Below, in pieces: positions 8,852 to 16,356 of a DNA stretch of 64,000 bases. Source of the DNA: Streptomyces mashuensis (GTDB taxonomy: Bacteria > Actinomycetota > Actinomycetes > Streptomycetales > Streptomycetaceae); contig NZ_BNBD01000001.1 in NCBI RefSeq assembly GCF_014654785.1, positions 682,001-746,000 of the forward strand, in the 5' to 3' direction. The position numbers and the translations under genes are program-made. Numbering within the stretch: the stretch's first letter is position 1; every line of letters starts with the position of its first letter. The notes under the pieces were generated by a model that saw nothing but the letters and a program-made list of their open reading frames with translations, was not told the origin of the DNA and did no database searches.

Positions 8852-9013
8852 GTGTCTTTGCGTGATCTGCCGTTGGTGGCGCTGGCCCTACTGAGCCTCA
8901 TCCTCGTGGCCCTGCTCCTTCTGGCTGCGCTGGGGTGGTCGGCATCCGCTGCGCTGTGCGCAATTGGTAGCGCCGGCCTCATTGCAGCGGAGCTGCGGAA
9001 CCGTCTGGCCTGA
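8852..9013 (+). CDS. Small membrane protein
   Basis: GTG 8852 with GGGGAAGGG just upstream gives 53 aa. The frame extends back to 8768, but that part lacks a ribosome-binding site. Two hydrophobic segments (LPLVALALLSLILVALLLLA and ASAALCAIGSAGLIAAEL) suggest a two-helix hairpin with a charged C-terminus. It precedes the HTH regulator gene, from which a terminator separates it. Confidence 0.5.
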   Translation: MSLRDLPLVALALLSLILVALLLLAALGWSASAALCAIGSAGLIAAELRNRLA

Positions 9014-9018
9014 CCGCC

Positions 9019-9042
9019 GGGGGCGCCGACGGCGGCGCCCCC
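9019..9042. terminator. GC-rich terminator hairpin
   Basis: Arms GGGGGCGCC (9019-9027) and GGCGCCCCC (9034-9042) pair perfectly around a 6-base loop. The hairpin follows the small membrane protein's stop codon and precedes the 9072 gene. Confidence 0.65.
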
Positions 9043-9071
9043 TTCGGGCTTCCTGGACGGAGGTAAAAGCC

Positions 9072-10208
9072 GTGGCCCGCTTCAGTAGCAAACTTCCAGC
9101 GACCGATAAAGCGCCCCACCGTGTTTTGCTTGCCCGACAATTACGTGAACTGCGGCATTGTCAGCGCCTGACACAGCAGCAGCTGGCGGAACTGTCGGGT
9201 CTGTCGACCGGCACCATTTCGACAGCGGAGAGTGGTCTTCTGGCACCCAGTACGAGAACGGTGACGGATTACGTGCTCGCCTGCGGCGAACTCGACCTCA
9301 GCCCCTGGCTCACACGCCGCGAGGCTGCAGCGCGCGAGTATGCGGCCGACCGCGCCGAGCAGAAGATGCAGCAGCGGCGAGCCCTTGCGCGTGACGACCG
9401 TCACCGTCAGGTGTGGCGCTCCACGTGGGAACGCTGGGAGCGAACGAGGAAGCTCACGCCTCCGTCCCACGCCTGTGGTTCCAGCTCCTTGCCGTTCTGG
9501 CTGGAGGGCCTGCGTAATTACCGATCACTTTCGTATCGGGCTCTTGCGCGTAAGAGTGACTACTCTCATTCGACTCTGACCGCCATGGGTCGTGGGCATC
9601 AACCTGTTACGGTCCGAGGGCTAACGGCTTTCTTGCAGGCGTGTGGTGTCCTCACCTTCTCCGAGCAGATCGAATGGCTAAATCTTCTCGAACGCACCAG
9701 CTCCAGTCCTCGCCGAGCGATGGACGCAGCGCTGGAGCAGGAACGACTTAGAAGCCTCATGGATCCAAGGAGTGGTGATGGAAGAGTCAACTCCATGACA
9801 TGCCTGGATGCGGAGGATACCTCGGACTGGCAGCGTGGTCGCCCCGCGTGGCGGATGAAGTATGCGATCACTGTTGATCATCAAGTGATGAGAAATAACC
9901 TACAGGCCCTCGGTCGCTACTATGGCGGTACCTTTATTCCTGTTCTTGCGCACCATACTGGACTCCCTGCTAAGTCCATAAAAAACTATCTGGACGGGGG
10001 AGGTCTCACGGTAGACGGCAAGAACCGCCTGGCGGCAGCCCTCATGCGTATTGGTAAAACTCCACCGAACCGTGATGCTCTGCACGTCATCCTGCCTCCC
10101 CAAGCGGTCGGGAGGCCCGCCTCTGGCGCACGTACTCAGCCGGGAGGATACGGGCGAATGAAAGGAAATGCCCCGCGCTCCTCTGATTATGTTCCCTATT
10201 GGAGATAG
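9072..10208 (+). CDS. Multi-HTH (XRE-family) DNA-binding regulator
   Basis: GTG 9072 has GGAGG 9 bases upstream; 378 aa. Residues about 20-75 form a clear XRE HTH (LRHCQRLTQQQLAELSGLS with TISTAESG). A second HTH-like unit is near residues 155-220 (LRNYRSLSYRALARKSDYSH). A third possible HTH is near 310-360 (FIPVLAHHTGLPAKSIKNYL). The coding sequence is clearly less GC-rich at third positions than its neighbours, especially in the second half, suggesting recent acquisition. Its 3' end overlaps the opposing gene by 13 bases. Targets unknown. Confidence 0.7.
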   Translation: MARFSSKLPATDKAPHRVLLARQLRELRHCQRLTQQQLAELSGLSTGTISTAESGLLAPSTRTVTDYVLACGELDLSPWLTRREAAAREYAADRAEQKMQQRRALARDDRHRQVWRSTWERWERTRKLTPPSHACGSSSLPFWLEGLRNYRSLSYRALARKSDYSHSTLTAMGRGHQPVTVRGLTAFLQACGVLTFSEQIEWLNLLERTSSSPRRAMDAALEQERLRSLMDPRSGDGRVNSMTCLDAEDTSDWQRGRPAWRMKYAITVDHQVMRNNLQALGRYYGGTFIPVLAHHTGLPAKSIKNYLDGGGLTVDGKNRLAAALMRIGKTPPNRDALHVILPPQAVGRPASGARTQPGGYGRMKGNAPRSSDYVPYWR

Positions 10209-10594
10209 GCGCCAGTGAAGGTGCCGTCGTAGCCCAGGAAGCGCACAGCGTGGCTGAAGTCCTGTGCCACGGCTGCCACGGGCCCCATCAGGGCCTCGAA
10301 CTGCTCTGCCGACATGCGCGGTTCGGGCCAGGTGCGGGTGCAGCGGCAGCGGATGCACATGCCTTCGGCTGTCTTGATTACCATCCACTCCCTGTCTGCC
10401 CCGCACTGATGGCAGACTACTGTCGTATTGGCGATGACCAGCGGGCCGGGGTGGGGGAACGCCAGGAAGGACACCGCCGTCCGGTCCACCCGTAGCTCCG
10501 CCGGAATATCGACGGATTCCGGGGAGGAGCCTGTCTCCGCCGGAGCGGCGGGTTGCTGCTCAGAGGAGCCAGATTTCCCGCTGCGCCAGAACAT
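10196..10594 (-). CDS. Small zinc-ribbon-like protein
   Basis: 132 aa with GGGAGG upstream of ATG 10594. Two cysteine pairs, CHQCG and CIRCRC, about 24 residues apart and separated by beta-like sequence (EWMVIKTAEGM), fit a treble-clef or zinc-ribbon fold. The N-terminus is disordered. The C-terminal helix (MSAEQFEALMGPVAAVAQDF) may mediate protein contact. It lies downstream of the relaxase gene on the same strand, so it may belong to the mobilisation block. Confidence 0.6.
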   Translation of the reverse strand: MFWRSGKSGSSEQQPAAPAETGSSPESVDIPAELRVDRTAVSFLAFPHPGPLVIANTTVVCHQCGADREWMVIKTAEGMCIRCRCTRTWPEPRMSAEQFEALMGPVAAVAQDFSHAVRFLGYDGTFTGAYLQ

Positions 10595-10680
10595 CCAGTG
10601 TCCTCCCTACTGCGTTTGCCGTTTGCTGTTTTAGGATCGGCCACGAGTGCCGGGTCGGGCCACTTGCAGTTCGGCGTGCA

Positions 10681-12411
10681 TCAGCGAGCGTTCCTCCCGT
10701 CCCGGCGGTGATCGCTGGGAGGCATCGGACGCGCAGTCCGGGTAGCTGTTGCCGGTGGCACGGTGGTTGTGGCCTGCGGGGTGTGGGCGTGCAGGTTGGC
10801 GATGCGGCGTACGCGCCAGACCAGTACGTCGCTGACAGAGCCAGCGGAGTCCAGTTCGCGCTGGCCGGCGGCCTCGCGGAGGAGAGCGGCGGGGTCGGCC
10901 CCGGCTCGTGCAGCATCGCTGAGGGTGGCGGCCAGGGCGTCCCAGCCCCTTTCGGTCAGCACGGTCTCAGCGAGGTGCGGGAGCACGGTGCGCACCGTCG
11001 TCTCGTACCGGGCGCGGGTGGTTTTCGGCAGGCGTCGGCCTCGGCCGCGCAGTGTGGTCAGCGGTGCATGAGCGGCGGAGTTGTAGGCGGCGCGCAGGTG
11101 CTCGGCAGCCTGGCGGGCGGCTGCGGCCTGCTGGGCGTGCTGATGCTCGGCGTGCCAGCGAGCCGCGGCCACCACGACGAGGAGCAGTGTGGAGAGCACC
11201 ATGGCGGTGGCTGCTCCGTCTTCTCCGCGGCCGAGGGAGGGTCCGGCGTAGACGATTTCCCGGGCGGCCTTGCGCAGTGCGCGCGCTTCGGCGTGCTGGG
11301 CGCGGATGTGGGAACGACTGGCGCGCTCGAAGGCACGTGCTGCCAGCCGCAGTTCTTCGCGTGTAGTGGCAGCGGACGTTTTGGCGAGGGTGTCGAGAAT
11401 CTCGCCGACGGCCGAGAGCTGGGCTGCTGCTGCGCCGTCATCGCCCTCGTTGTCGAGGAGGAGCACGGCGTCCCAGATAGAGGTTGTCGCCGCGCGGCGG
11501 GCCGAGGCTGGACCGATCGGCCGGGAGCGGATCGTGCTCTCCTCGCCCGAGTCCGGTGCGCCGACACGTTCCTCGGTTCCGGAGGTGAGGCGTTCGCGGA
11601 TGCGGGGGAGGGAGAGATCGGGTGCCAGTTTCGACCCGGAGTAGAAAACGGGCTGGCCGTCCTTGTTGCGGTCGCCGGGCAGAGCGACGGTGTAGCCGAG
11701 CAGGTCGCCCGATGGCGCGGTGCGGGTGCGGACGAGGAGGCCGGAGGCGGCGAGGCGGTCGAAGAACTCCGCTTCGGTGTTCGCGCCAGCCACAGCCCGG
11801 CGTACGCTCTCGCGCAGTTCCTCCCGTGGAGTCTGCTCGCGGCACTGCCGGTCAGCCTTGTGGCGCTCGGCGCTGGTGGGTCGTTGAGCGGCGGTCCTGT
11901 CACCGGTGTTGAGCCGGCGCAGCCCGAAGTCGGCTTCGATACGGCGGGCTTCCTCCTGTGAGCGGCCGGCGTCGTTGTGGATCCGCGGCTTGCGCCCGTC
12001 CTCGCGCATGAGGGTGGCGATGATGTGGACGTGGTCGTGCGCGTGGCGTACGGCGGCCCAGCGGCACCCGGCCCCGTCGCCGGTGTCGATGCCGGTGGCA
12101 GCCACCATGCGCCGGGCGATCTCGCCCCACTGGTCATCGGCGAGCACCGGGTCGTCGGGGGCGGAACGGATCGAAAGGTGCCATACGTGCTTGTCCGGGC
12201 GCCGGTCGGCGGCGACGGCCATCACGGGCTGGTCGAGCAGCTGCTGCAGCTGCTTGTACGTGGCCTGCGGGTCCCGGCCCGGGTCGGGGGCCATTCCGTC
12301 CCAGGAGGCGACCAGATGAGGGTCGATGTGCTCCTCATGGGTGCCGGGCCCGTACAGGTAGGCGAGCAAGCCGATGGTGCGGCTGCCGCGTTTGTGGACT
12401 CGAGGGATCAC
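10681..12411 (-). CDS. Relaxase/mobilisation nuclease
   Basis: 576 aa from GTG 12411. The N-terminal 200 residues form a relaxase domain: IPRVHKRGSRTIGLLAYLYG, HVWHLSIRSAP, and the metal-binding motif HAHDHVHIIATL of conjugative nickases. The catalytic tyrosine is not assigned with certainty (Tyr18, Tyr20 or Tyr53 are candidates). The rest is a helical, Arg/Ala-rich region. It should nick one strand at an oriT and stay covalently bound. The mobC-like gene ends 11 bases upstream on the same strand. MOBP/MOBQ-type class is likely but not resolved. Confidence 0.85.
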   Translation of the reverse strand: MIPRVHKRGSRTIGLLAYLYGPGTHEEHIDPHLVASWDGMAPDPGRDPQATYKQLQQLLDQPVMAVAADRRPDKHVWHLSIRSAPDDPVLADDQWGEIARRMVAATGIDTGDGAGCRWAAVRHAHDHVHIIATLMREDGRKPRIHNDAGRSQEEARRIEADFGLRRLNTGDRTAAQRPTSAERHKADRQCREQTPREELRESVRRAVAGANTEAEFFDRLAASGLLVRTRTAPSGDLLGYTVALPGDRNKDGQPVFYSGSKLAPDLSLPRIRERLTSGTEERVGAPDSGEESTIRSRPIGPASARRAATTSIWDAVLLLDNEGDDGAAAAQLSAVGEILDTLAKTSAATTREELRLAARAFERASRSHIRAQHAEARALRKAAREIVYAGPSLGRGEDGAATAMVLSTLLLVVVAAARWHAEHQHAQQAAAARQAAEHLRAAYNSAAHAPLTTLRGRGRRLPKTTRARYETTVRTVLPHLAETVLTERGWDALAATLSDAARAGADPAALLREAAGQRELDSAGSVSDVLVWRVRRIANLHAHTPQATTTVPPATATRTARPMPPSDHRRDGRNAR

Positions 12412-12422
12412 GCTGGAGTGCC

Positions 12423-13076
12423 TTAGCGGTCGATCAGCTGCTGGGCGGCGGCCTCGACGCGCTGGACTGCGCGGCGGACGGCCTGGAGGACGACCTCGGC
12501 ATGCGGGGCATCGGCACCCGAGTTGAGCGCTTTCGTCACCTGGTTGAGGTTGTTGCCGATGTAGCCGAGATGCCGTCGGGCGGCGAATAGCTCGGAGATC
12601 ACTTCGCGCTCGGAAGCGACTTCAGCCGCAGTGCGTTCGAGGTCGCGGGCGGCAGTGAGCGCGCAGTGTGCGAGGAAGCCGGCGACGGTCATGCCGGCGG
12701 CCTTCGCCCCGGCGGTGATGCGGGCGAGCTCTTCGTCGTTCAGGCGGGCGTTGCGAACGTGGGTGCGCTGGCCCTGGCTGCGCGGTCCGCGCTGGTAGGG
12801 GCGGCGACGGACAGGGAGCTCGGCGCGCTCGAGGTGCTCGCGCGAGGAGGCGTGGCACGCGTGATACTCCGCCTCGTGCTGCGGCCCGCCCTCGGTCGCA
12901 GCCTCTTCCTCTGGTGCCCCCTGGTGCCGGAGGGCCTCCTCCGCCCGCTGGGCGGAGGCCCCTTTGGATACTCCACCACCGGTGGAGTATCCAAAGGTAT
13001 AACTTGCTCGGCCCTGTGCCGAGTTGGGCGCCTGTGGCGGGCCGTGGTGAACCGGGGGCGATGCGCGGTCGCTCAT
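12423..13076 (-). CDS. mobC: MobC-like relaxosome accessory protein
   Basis: 217 aa; ATG 13076 overlaps the upstream gene's stop by ATGA. Residues about 105-217 match MobC: RNARLNDEELARITAGAKAA (ribbon-helix-helix-like), FLAHCALTAARD and the family signature NNLNQVTKALNSG. MobC proteins help melt oriT and position the relaxase. The N-terminal 100 residues are disordered, and residues about 27-38 are encoded by a perfect palindrome, so the true start could be further in. Immediately upstream of the relaxase gene. Confidence 0.8.
   Translation of the reverse strand: MSDRASPPVHHGPPQAPNSAQGRASYTFGYSTGGGVSKGASAQRAEEALRHQGAPEEEAATEGGPQHEAEYHACHASSREHLERAELPVRRRPYQRGPRSQGQRTHVRNARLNDEELARITAGAKAAGMTVAGFLAHCALTAARDLERTAAEVASEREVISELFAARRHLGYIGNNLNQVTKALNSGADAPHAEVVLQAVRRAVQRVEAAAQQLIDR
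12961..12997. repeat. Perfect 17-bp palindrome, candidate oriT hairpin
   Basis: Arms 12961-12977 and 12981-12997 are exact reverse complements (CCTTTGGATACTCCACC and its complement) around a 3-base loop. The palindrome is A/T-richer than its surroundings. Beyond it, at 12998-13018, TATAACTTGCTCGGCCCTG loosely resembles the TAAGTGCG/CCCT nick region of RSF1010-type oriT. Lying beside the mobC/relaxase genes, it is a good oriT candidate; a regulatory hairpin is the alternative. Confidence 0.55.
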
Positions 13077-13321
13077 CGCGGTGCTCCGTCAGAGTCGCGC
13101 AGCTGCTGCTGGAGCGTGGCGGCCAGGACGAGGACTTCGCGGGCGTCGCGCAGCAGCCACACCGTGCTGCCGGGGCAGAGCTGGGCGAGCCATTGGCCGT
13201 CTGGGCCTTCGACCGCGGCGTGCACGAGACCGAAGCGCATCAGGACGTCGACCCACGCGGCGGCCTCCAGGCCGGTGTTCTTCTGCACGGGCGTCGGGCG
13301 GTGTTTCATGTGCGCGTCCAT
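13076..13321 (-). CDS. Small hypothetical protein coupled to mobC
   Basis: 81 aa from ATG 13321 with a weak GAAGAA site. The stop lies at 13073-13075, overlapping the mobC ATG by 4 bases (ATGA), so the coordinates give the coding part. The sequence AAAWVDVLMRFGLVHAAVEG...QWLAQLCPGSTVWLLRDAREVLVLAATL is amphipathic and compact. A frame extension to 13645 exists but is low-complexity. Translational coupling suggests a mobilisation accessory role. Confidence 0.55.
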
Positions 13322-13389
13322 TTCTTCGATGGGGGAGCGGGGTGGGCTCGACGGCTTGGCCGCTCCCTCGTGGCGTTTGGAATGTCCGG

Positions 13390-13581
13390 TCAGCCGCATT
13401 CGCGGCAGCGGCCGAGGTGCCGGTTCAGGGCGCGGGCCATGGCGTGGCGGGTGGTCTGGGCGCTGCTGTGGCAGGACCTGCCCATCGGGCTGTGCACCGC
13501 GCGCTCGGCGCGGAGCTCGTAGCCGGCGATTTCGCGTTCGAAGGCGGTCCGGATGGTGCGGAAGCGGTGGCAGTGGTGCAC
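13390..13581 (-). CDS. Small Cys/His-rich protein
   Basis: 63 aa from GTG 13581 with AAGGA about 10 bases upstream. The N-terminus begins with HHCHR, and the C-terminus ends ALNRHLGRCRECG with a CxxC pair, compatible with metal binding. It sits between the DUF2637 and mobC genes on the same strand. The coding call rests on codon bias and position only. Confidence 0.45.
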   Translation of the reverse strand: MHHCHRFRTIRTAFEREIAGYELRAERAVHSPMGRSCHSSAQTTRHAMARALNRHLGRCRECG

Positions 13582-13669
13582 GGAGAGGGTCCTTGGTCGT
13601 TCGCGCGGTGCGCGGCAGGCCGGAGCGGGTCGGCCAGCCGCGCACTGCGGGGATGGGGGAGTCGGAGCG

Positions 13670-14941
13670 TCAGGCGGCTTCGGCGCGCAGGCGCTGGAGG
13701 ATCAGGCCCAGGCGCTGGTTGCTGACCTGGATCTGCTGCTCCCGCAGTCCGCCCCGGACGACGGTCCGGTTGATGCGGCCTTCACGCCGGACCGCGGCAC
13801 GGGCGATGGGGAGGAGCTGCTCGAGATCCTGCTCGTCACCATCGCCATCGTGCGGACCGGGCGCGGACCGGTCCGCACCTTCCCGGTCCGCAGCGGAGCC
13901 GGTCCACCGACCGTCGTCGACGGCGCTCAGCGGTGCGGACCGCTCCTGCGGACTGGTCCCCGCTTCCTGGTCCGCGGGCTGGCCCGCGCTGGGGGTGCTG
14001 GTCCGCTGGTCCGCTGCGGACCGGTCCGCCGAACCTGTGGACGGTCCACCGGGTGTCTGATCGCCTGCAGCCGGCGGAGCGTCAGTGGGGCCCTTCGCAC
14101 GAGCGGACCGGTCCGCTCGGCCGACCGGGAACATGGGGCTGGCCACCTCGTCCTGCGGGTGCGGCCGGGCGCGTTCGCGATCCGGAGCCGGGTGCCGGCT
14201 CTGCCGTCCGCTGCCCGTAGTGGTCCGCGGTCCGCCGGCGGTGCGGACCGGTCCGCTGGCCGCTCCGGAGTCTCCGCTGTGGCGTGGACCGCTTCGCGCG
14301 GTCCGGTCCGGCCGGCTGGCCGCGTGCTCTTGCTCAGTGGACTGGTCCGCATCCGCGGTCCACTGGTCCGTGTCGGCAGAAGCCTGCGTGCGGACCGGTC
14401 CGTCGGTGTCGTCTGACAGGTGGGTGCGGACCGTGTCCGCGGACCGGTCCCCGCCCGTGGAATGGTCCGGGCGGACCGGTCCACGCCAGCTGGCTCCGAC
14501 AGCGTGCTGGTGGCGGGTGATGAGGATGTAGAGGTGGACGGCGCCGGCGAGCGCGAGCGGAGCCAGGGTGGACAGGACGCCGACAGTGAGGTCGCCGAGA
14601 CGTAGACCGGCGCCGGAGACATGGTTGATCTGGTTGAGGCGGACGGCGTGCAGGGCGTTGGCCCAGATGCTGGCCGCAGTCGCGGTGCCGAACAGCACCC
14701 ATATATAGAGGCGGGCTCTCCAGGGCGCCGTCCGGGTGACGATCAGCGCGCGGACGCCGTAGCCGATGAACCCGTCGACCAGGAGGGGGAAGAGGTAGGT
14801 GAGCAGGCCGCGGATGTGGATGGCGGTGGCCATCTGCTGCAGCGCGTCGTAGGAGATGGCGCAGCCGGCGGCACCGAGGAGCAGGATGGCGGCGCGGTCC
14901 CAGCCGCCGACCTCGGCGGTGGTGGGGTGGGCGTGGGTCAC
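13670..14941 (-). CDS. DUF2637 membrane protein with long repeat-derived linker
   Basis: 423 aa; ATG 14941 overlaps the WhiB stop by ATGA. Residues 1-150 hold four hydrophobic helices of the DUF2637 type (AAILLLGAAGCAISYDALQQ, TYLFPLLVDGFIGYG, IWVLFGTATAASIWANAL, LAPLALAGAVHLYILI), common in Streptomyces plasmids and often called Spd-like spread proteins. Residues about 155-370 are a disordered linker built from repeated DRSA and GPVR(T) units. The last 50 residues are a helical, HTH-like module. Probable role in plasmid spread or partner contact at the membrane (inference). Confidence 0.8.
   Translation of the reverse strand: MTHAHPTTAEVGGWDRAAILLLGAAGCAISYDALQQMATAIHIRGLLTYLFPLLVDGFIGYGVRALIVTRTAPWRARLYIWVLFGTATAASIWANALHAVRLNQINHVSGAGLRLGDLTVGVLSTLAPLALAGAVHLYILITRHQHAVGASWRGPVRPDHSTGGDRSADTVRTHLSDDTDGPVRTQASADTDQWTADADQSTEQEHAASRPDRTARSGPRHSGDSGAASGPVRTAGGPRTTTGSGRQSRHPAPDRERARPHPQDEVASPMFPVGRADRSARAKGPTDAPPAAGDQTPGGPSTGSADRSAADQRTSTPSAGQPADQEAGTSPQERSAPLSAVDDGRWTGSAADREGADRSAPGPHDGDGDEQDLEQLLPIARAAVRREGRINRTVVRGGLREQQIQVSNQRLGLILQRLRAEAA
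13850..14485. repeat. Dispersed GGACCGGTCC palindrome array
   Basis: Within the DUF2637 linker the palindrome GGACCGGTCC, or half-sites GGTCCGC/GCGGACC, occurs more than 20 times by eye. Clear full sites are near 13874, 14023, 14104, 14259, 14395, 14440 and 14475. The same DNA unit is read in different frames as DRSA or GPVR, so the repeat is conserved at the DNA rather than the protein level. Confidence 0.8.
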
Positions 14942-15537
14942 GCTGCCTCGCCGAGGCTGTCGCGGTCGATCGCTGCACCGAGCGGTTCGGTCACGGTCGT
15001 CGCGGGGGCGCCTGCTGGTCGGCCGTCGGTCTTGGTGCCGTCCCAGTAGCGGTCGCGTTCCTCGACCTCCAGGTGCGCGGTGCGCAGGAGGTCGGTCGCC
15101 CAGTCCTCGCTGACGTTCAGGGTCCAGGCGAGCTGTTCGGCGGAGAAGCCAAGCTGGTAGGCGCGGCGGGCGACGGCGGTGCGCTCGGCGTTGCTGAGGT
15201 GGACGTCCATGCCACGCAGCCGGGCAGCGATGCGGTCACGGTCCAGGCGGCGGGCGAGTTGGTCGTGCAGGGGGCGGCGCTCGGCCTCGGTCAGGCCGCC
15301 GCGGATGCCATGGACGCTCTCGCTTTCGAGGGCGGCGTCCAGGCAGATCCGGCGTACGGGGCACTGGGCGCACAGTGCTTTGGCCTGGGCGATGTCCTTA
15401 CGGGCGCGGGGGGTGGGGAAGAACAGCTGGTCCGCGGTCTGCGGGTCGAGGCTGCTGCAGGTGGCCTTGTCGTGCCAGGAGTGGTCGCCCAGTCGACGGA
15501 AGTCGGTCGAGGGCAGGGTGGTGGTACGGGCGTGCAT
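14938..15537 (-). CDS. WhiB-family Fe-S regulator
   Basis: 199 aa. The WhiB core lies at residues about 22-95: a first Cys (DKATCSSLDP), then CAQCPVRRIC giving the CxxCxxxxxC pattern, then the beta-turn HGIRGGLTEAERR. Four cysteines should bind a [4Fe-4S] cluster, and the turn contacts the sigma factor in WhiB proteins. A roughly 100-residue C-terminal extension contains an HTH-like segment (AYQLGFSAEQLAWTLNVSED), longer than usual. WhiB-like genes are frequent on actinomycete plasmids and phages. Overlaps the DUF2637 gene, so co-translated. Confidence 0.88.
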   Translation of the reverse strand: MHARTTTLPSTDFRRLGDHSWHDKATCSSLDPQTADQLFFPTPRARKDIAQAKALCAQCPVRRICLDAALESESVHGIRGGLTEAERRPLHDQLARRLDRDRIAARLRGMDVHLSNAERTAVARRAYQLGFSAEQLAWTLNVSEDWATDLLRTAHLEVEERDRYWDGTKTDGRPAGAPATTVTEPLGAAIDRDSLGEAA

Positions 15538-15651
15538 GCTGGTGGCTCCGTTCGCCCCCAGGGCGCTGTGCGGGTAGCGCTCGGCCAGGGGTTCGGGTCT
15601 GCGGAGATGTTCGAGGGGATGCGGCTGGCCGCTTTGGCGGTCTGGGCCGGG

Positions 15652-16356
15652 TTAGGCGGCGTTGCCGTGGCGGCGGCGGTCAGAGCCGGTGAAGACCACT
15701 TGCTCGCACATGCCGGCCAGGCGGGAGGCGACACGGTCGCCGATCTGCGCCCGGAGGTCGCCGACGGGCAGGTTGCTGGTGACCAGGGTGGGCAGCTGGT
15801 GGATGCTGCGCTGGTTGATCAGCCGGTAGGTCAGTTCCTCGGTCCATTCCGAGGACTTCGCGGCGCCGAGGTCATCCAGGATCAGCACCGGGATGCGGAT
15901 GATGCGGCGCAGCATCCACTCCGGGTCGGCGCCCTGACGCGAGCGCATCTCGGCGTAGAGGTCGGCGGCGGTGGTGGCGTGCCAGCGCACGTCGATGCCG
16001 GCGCCGAGCAGGCTGCGGATCGCCCCATAGGCGGCGTGGGTCTTGCCCCGTCCGGTCCGGCCGACCAGTAGCAGCGACGGGCCGTGCGTCACCTGCCGCC
16101 GCGCGGAGACGTTCGGTGCCTCGGCGGTGCCGGCGATGGTGTGTACCCAGGCGGCCACCCGGGGGTGGTCGGCGACTGCGTCCCGGTACAGGCGCGGGAT
16201 CTGCTTCTGGGCTCGCTCGAGGGCGGGGATCGGCTCGGGGGTGTCGCTGACCGGCATCCCGCTCGGAGGCATGCCGCGCTCGGCGAAGATCCGCTGGAAG
16301 CGGGCGGCGATCGGGGCGGCCGACAAGGGCGCTGGATCGCGACGGTGAGGGTGCAT
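15652..16356 (-). CDS. DnaC/IstB-like AAA+ ATP-binding protein
   Basis: 234 aa. Walker A is LLVGRTGRGKTHAAYG, Walker B is VLILDDLGAAK, and sensor 1 is PTLVTSNLP. These mark a DnaC/DnaI/IstB-type AAA+ ATPase, here probably a helicase loader. Its start overlaps the stop of the putative replication gene by one base (TGATG), so the pair forms a replication module. An IstB transposition helper is less likely because no IstA transposase is adjacent. Confidence 0.85.
   Translation of the reverse strand: MHPHRRDPAPLSAAPIAARFQRIFAERGMPPSGMPVSDTPEPIPALERAQKQIPRLYRDAVADHPRVAAWVHTIAGTAEAPNVSARRQVTHGPSLLLVGRTGRGKTHAAYGAIRSLLGAGIDVRWHATTAADLYAEMRSRQGADPEWMLRRIIRIPVLILDDLGAAKSSEWTEELTYRLINQRSIHQLPTLVTSNLPVGDLRAQIGDRVASRLAGMCEQVVFTGSDRRRHGNAA

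Noticed and set aside
12978..14060. Plus-strand frames across the mobC/DUF2637 region
   Set aside because: Antisense shadows with no ribosome-binding sites or domains; minus-strand genes show clear families and overlaps.
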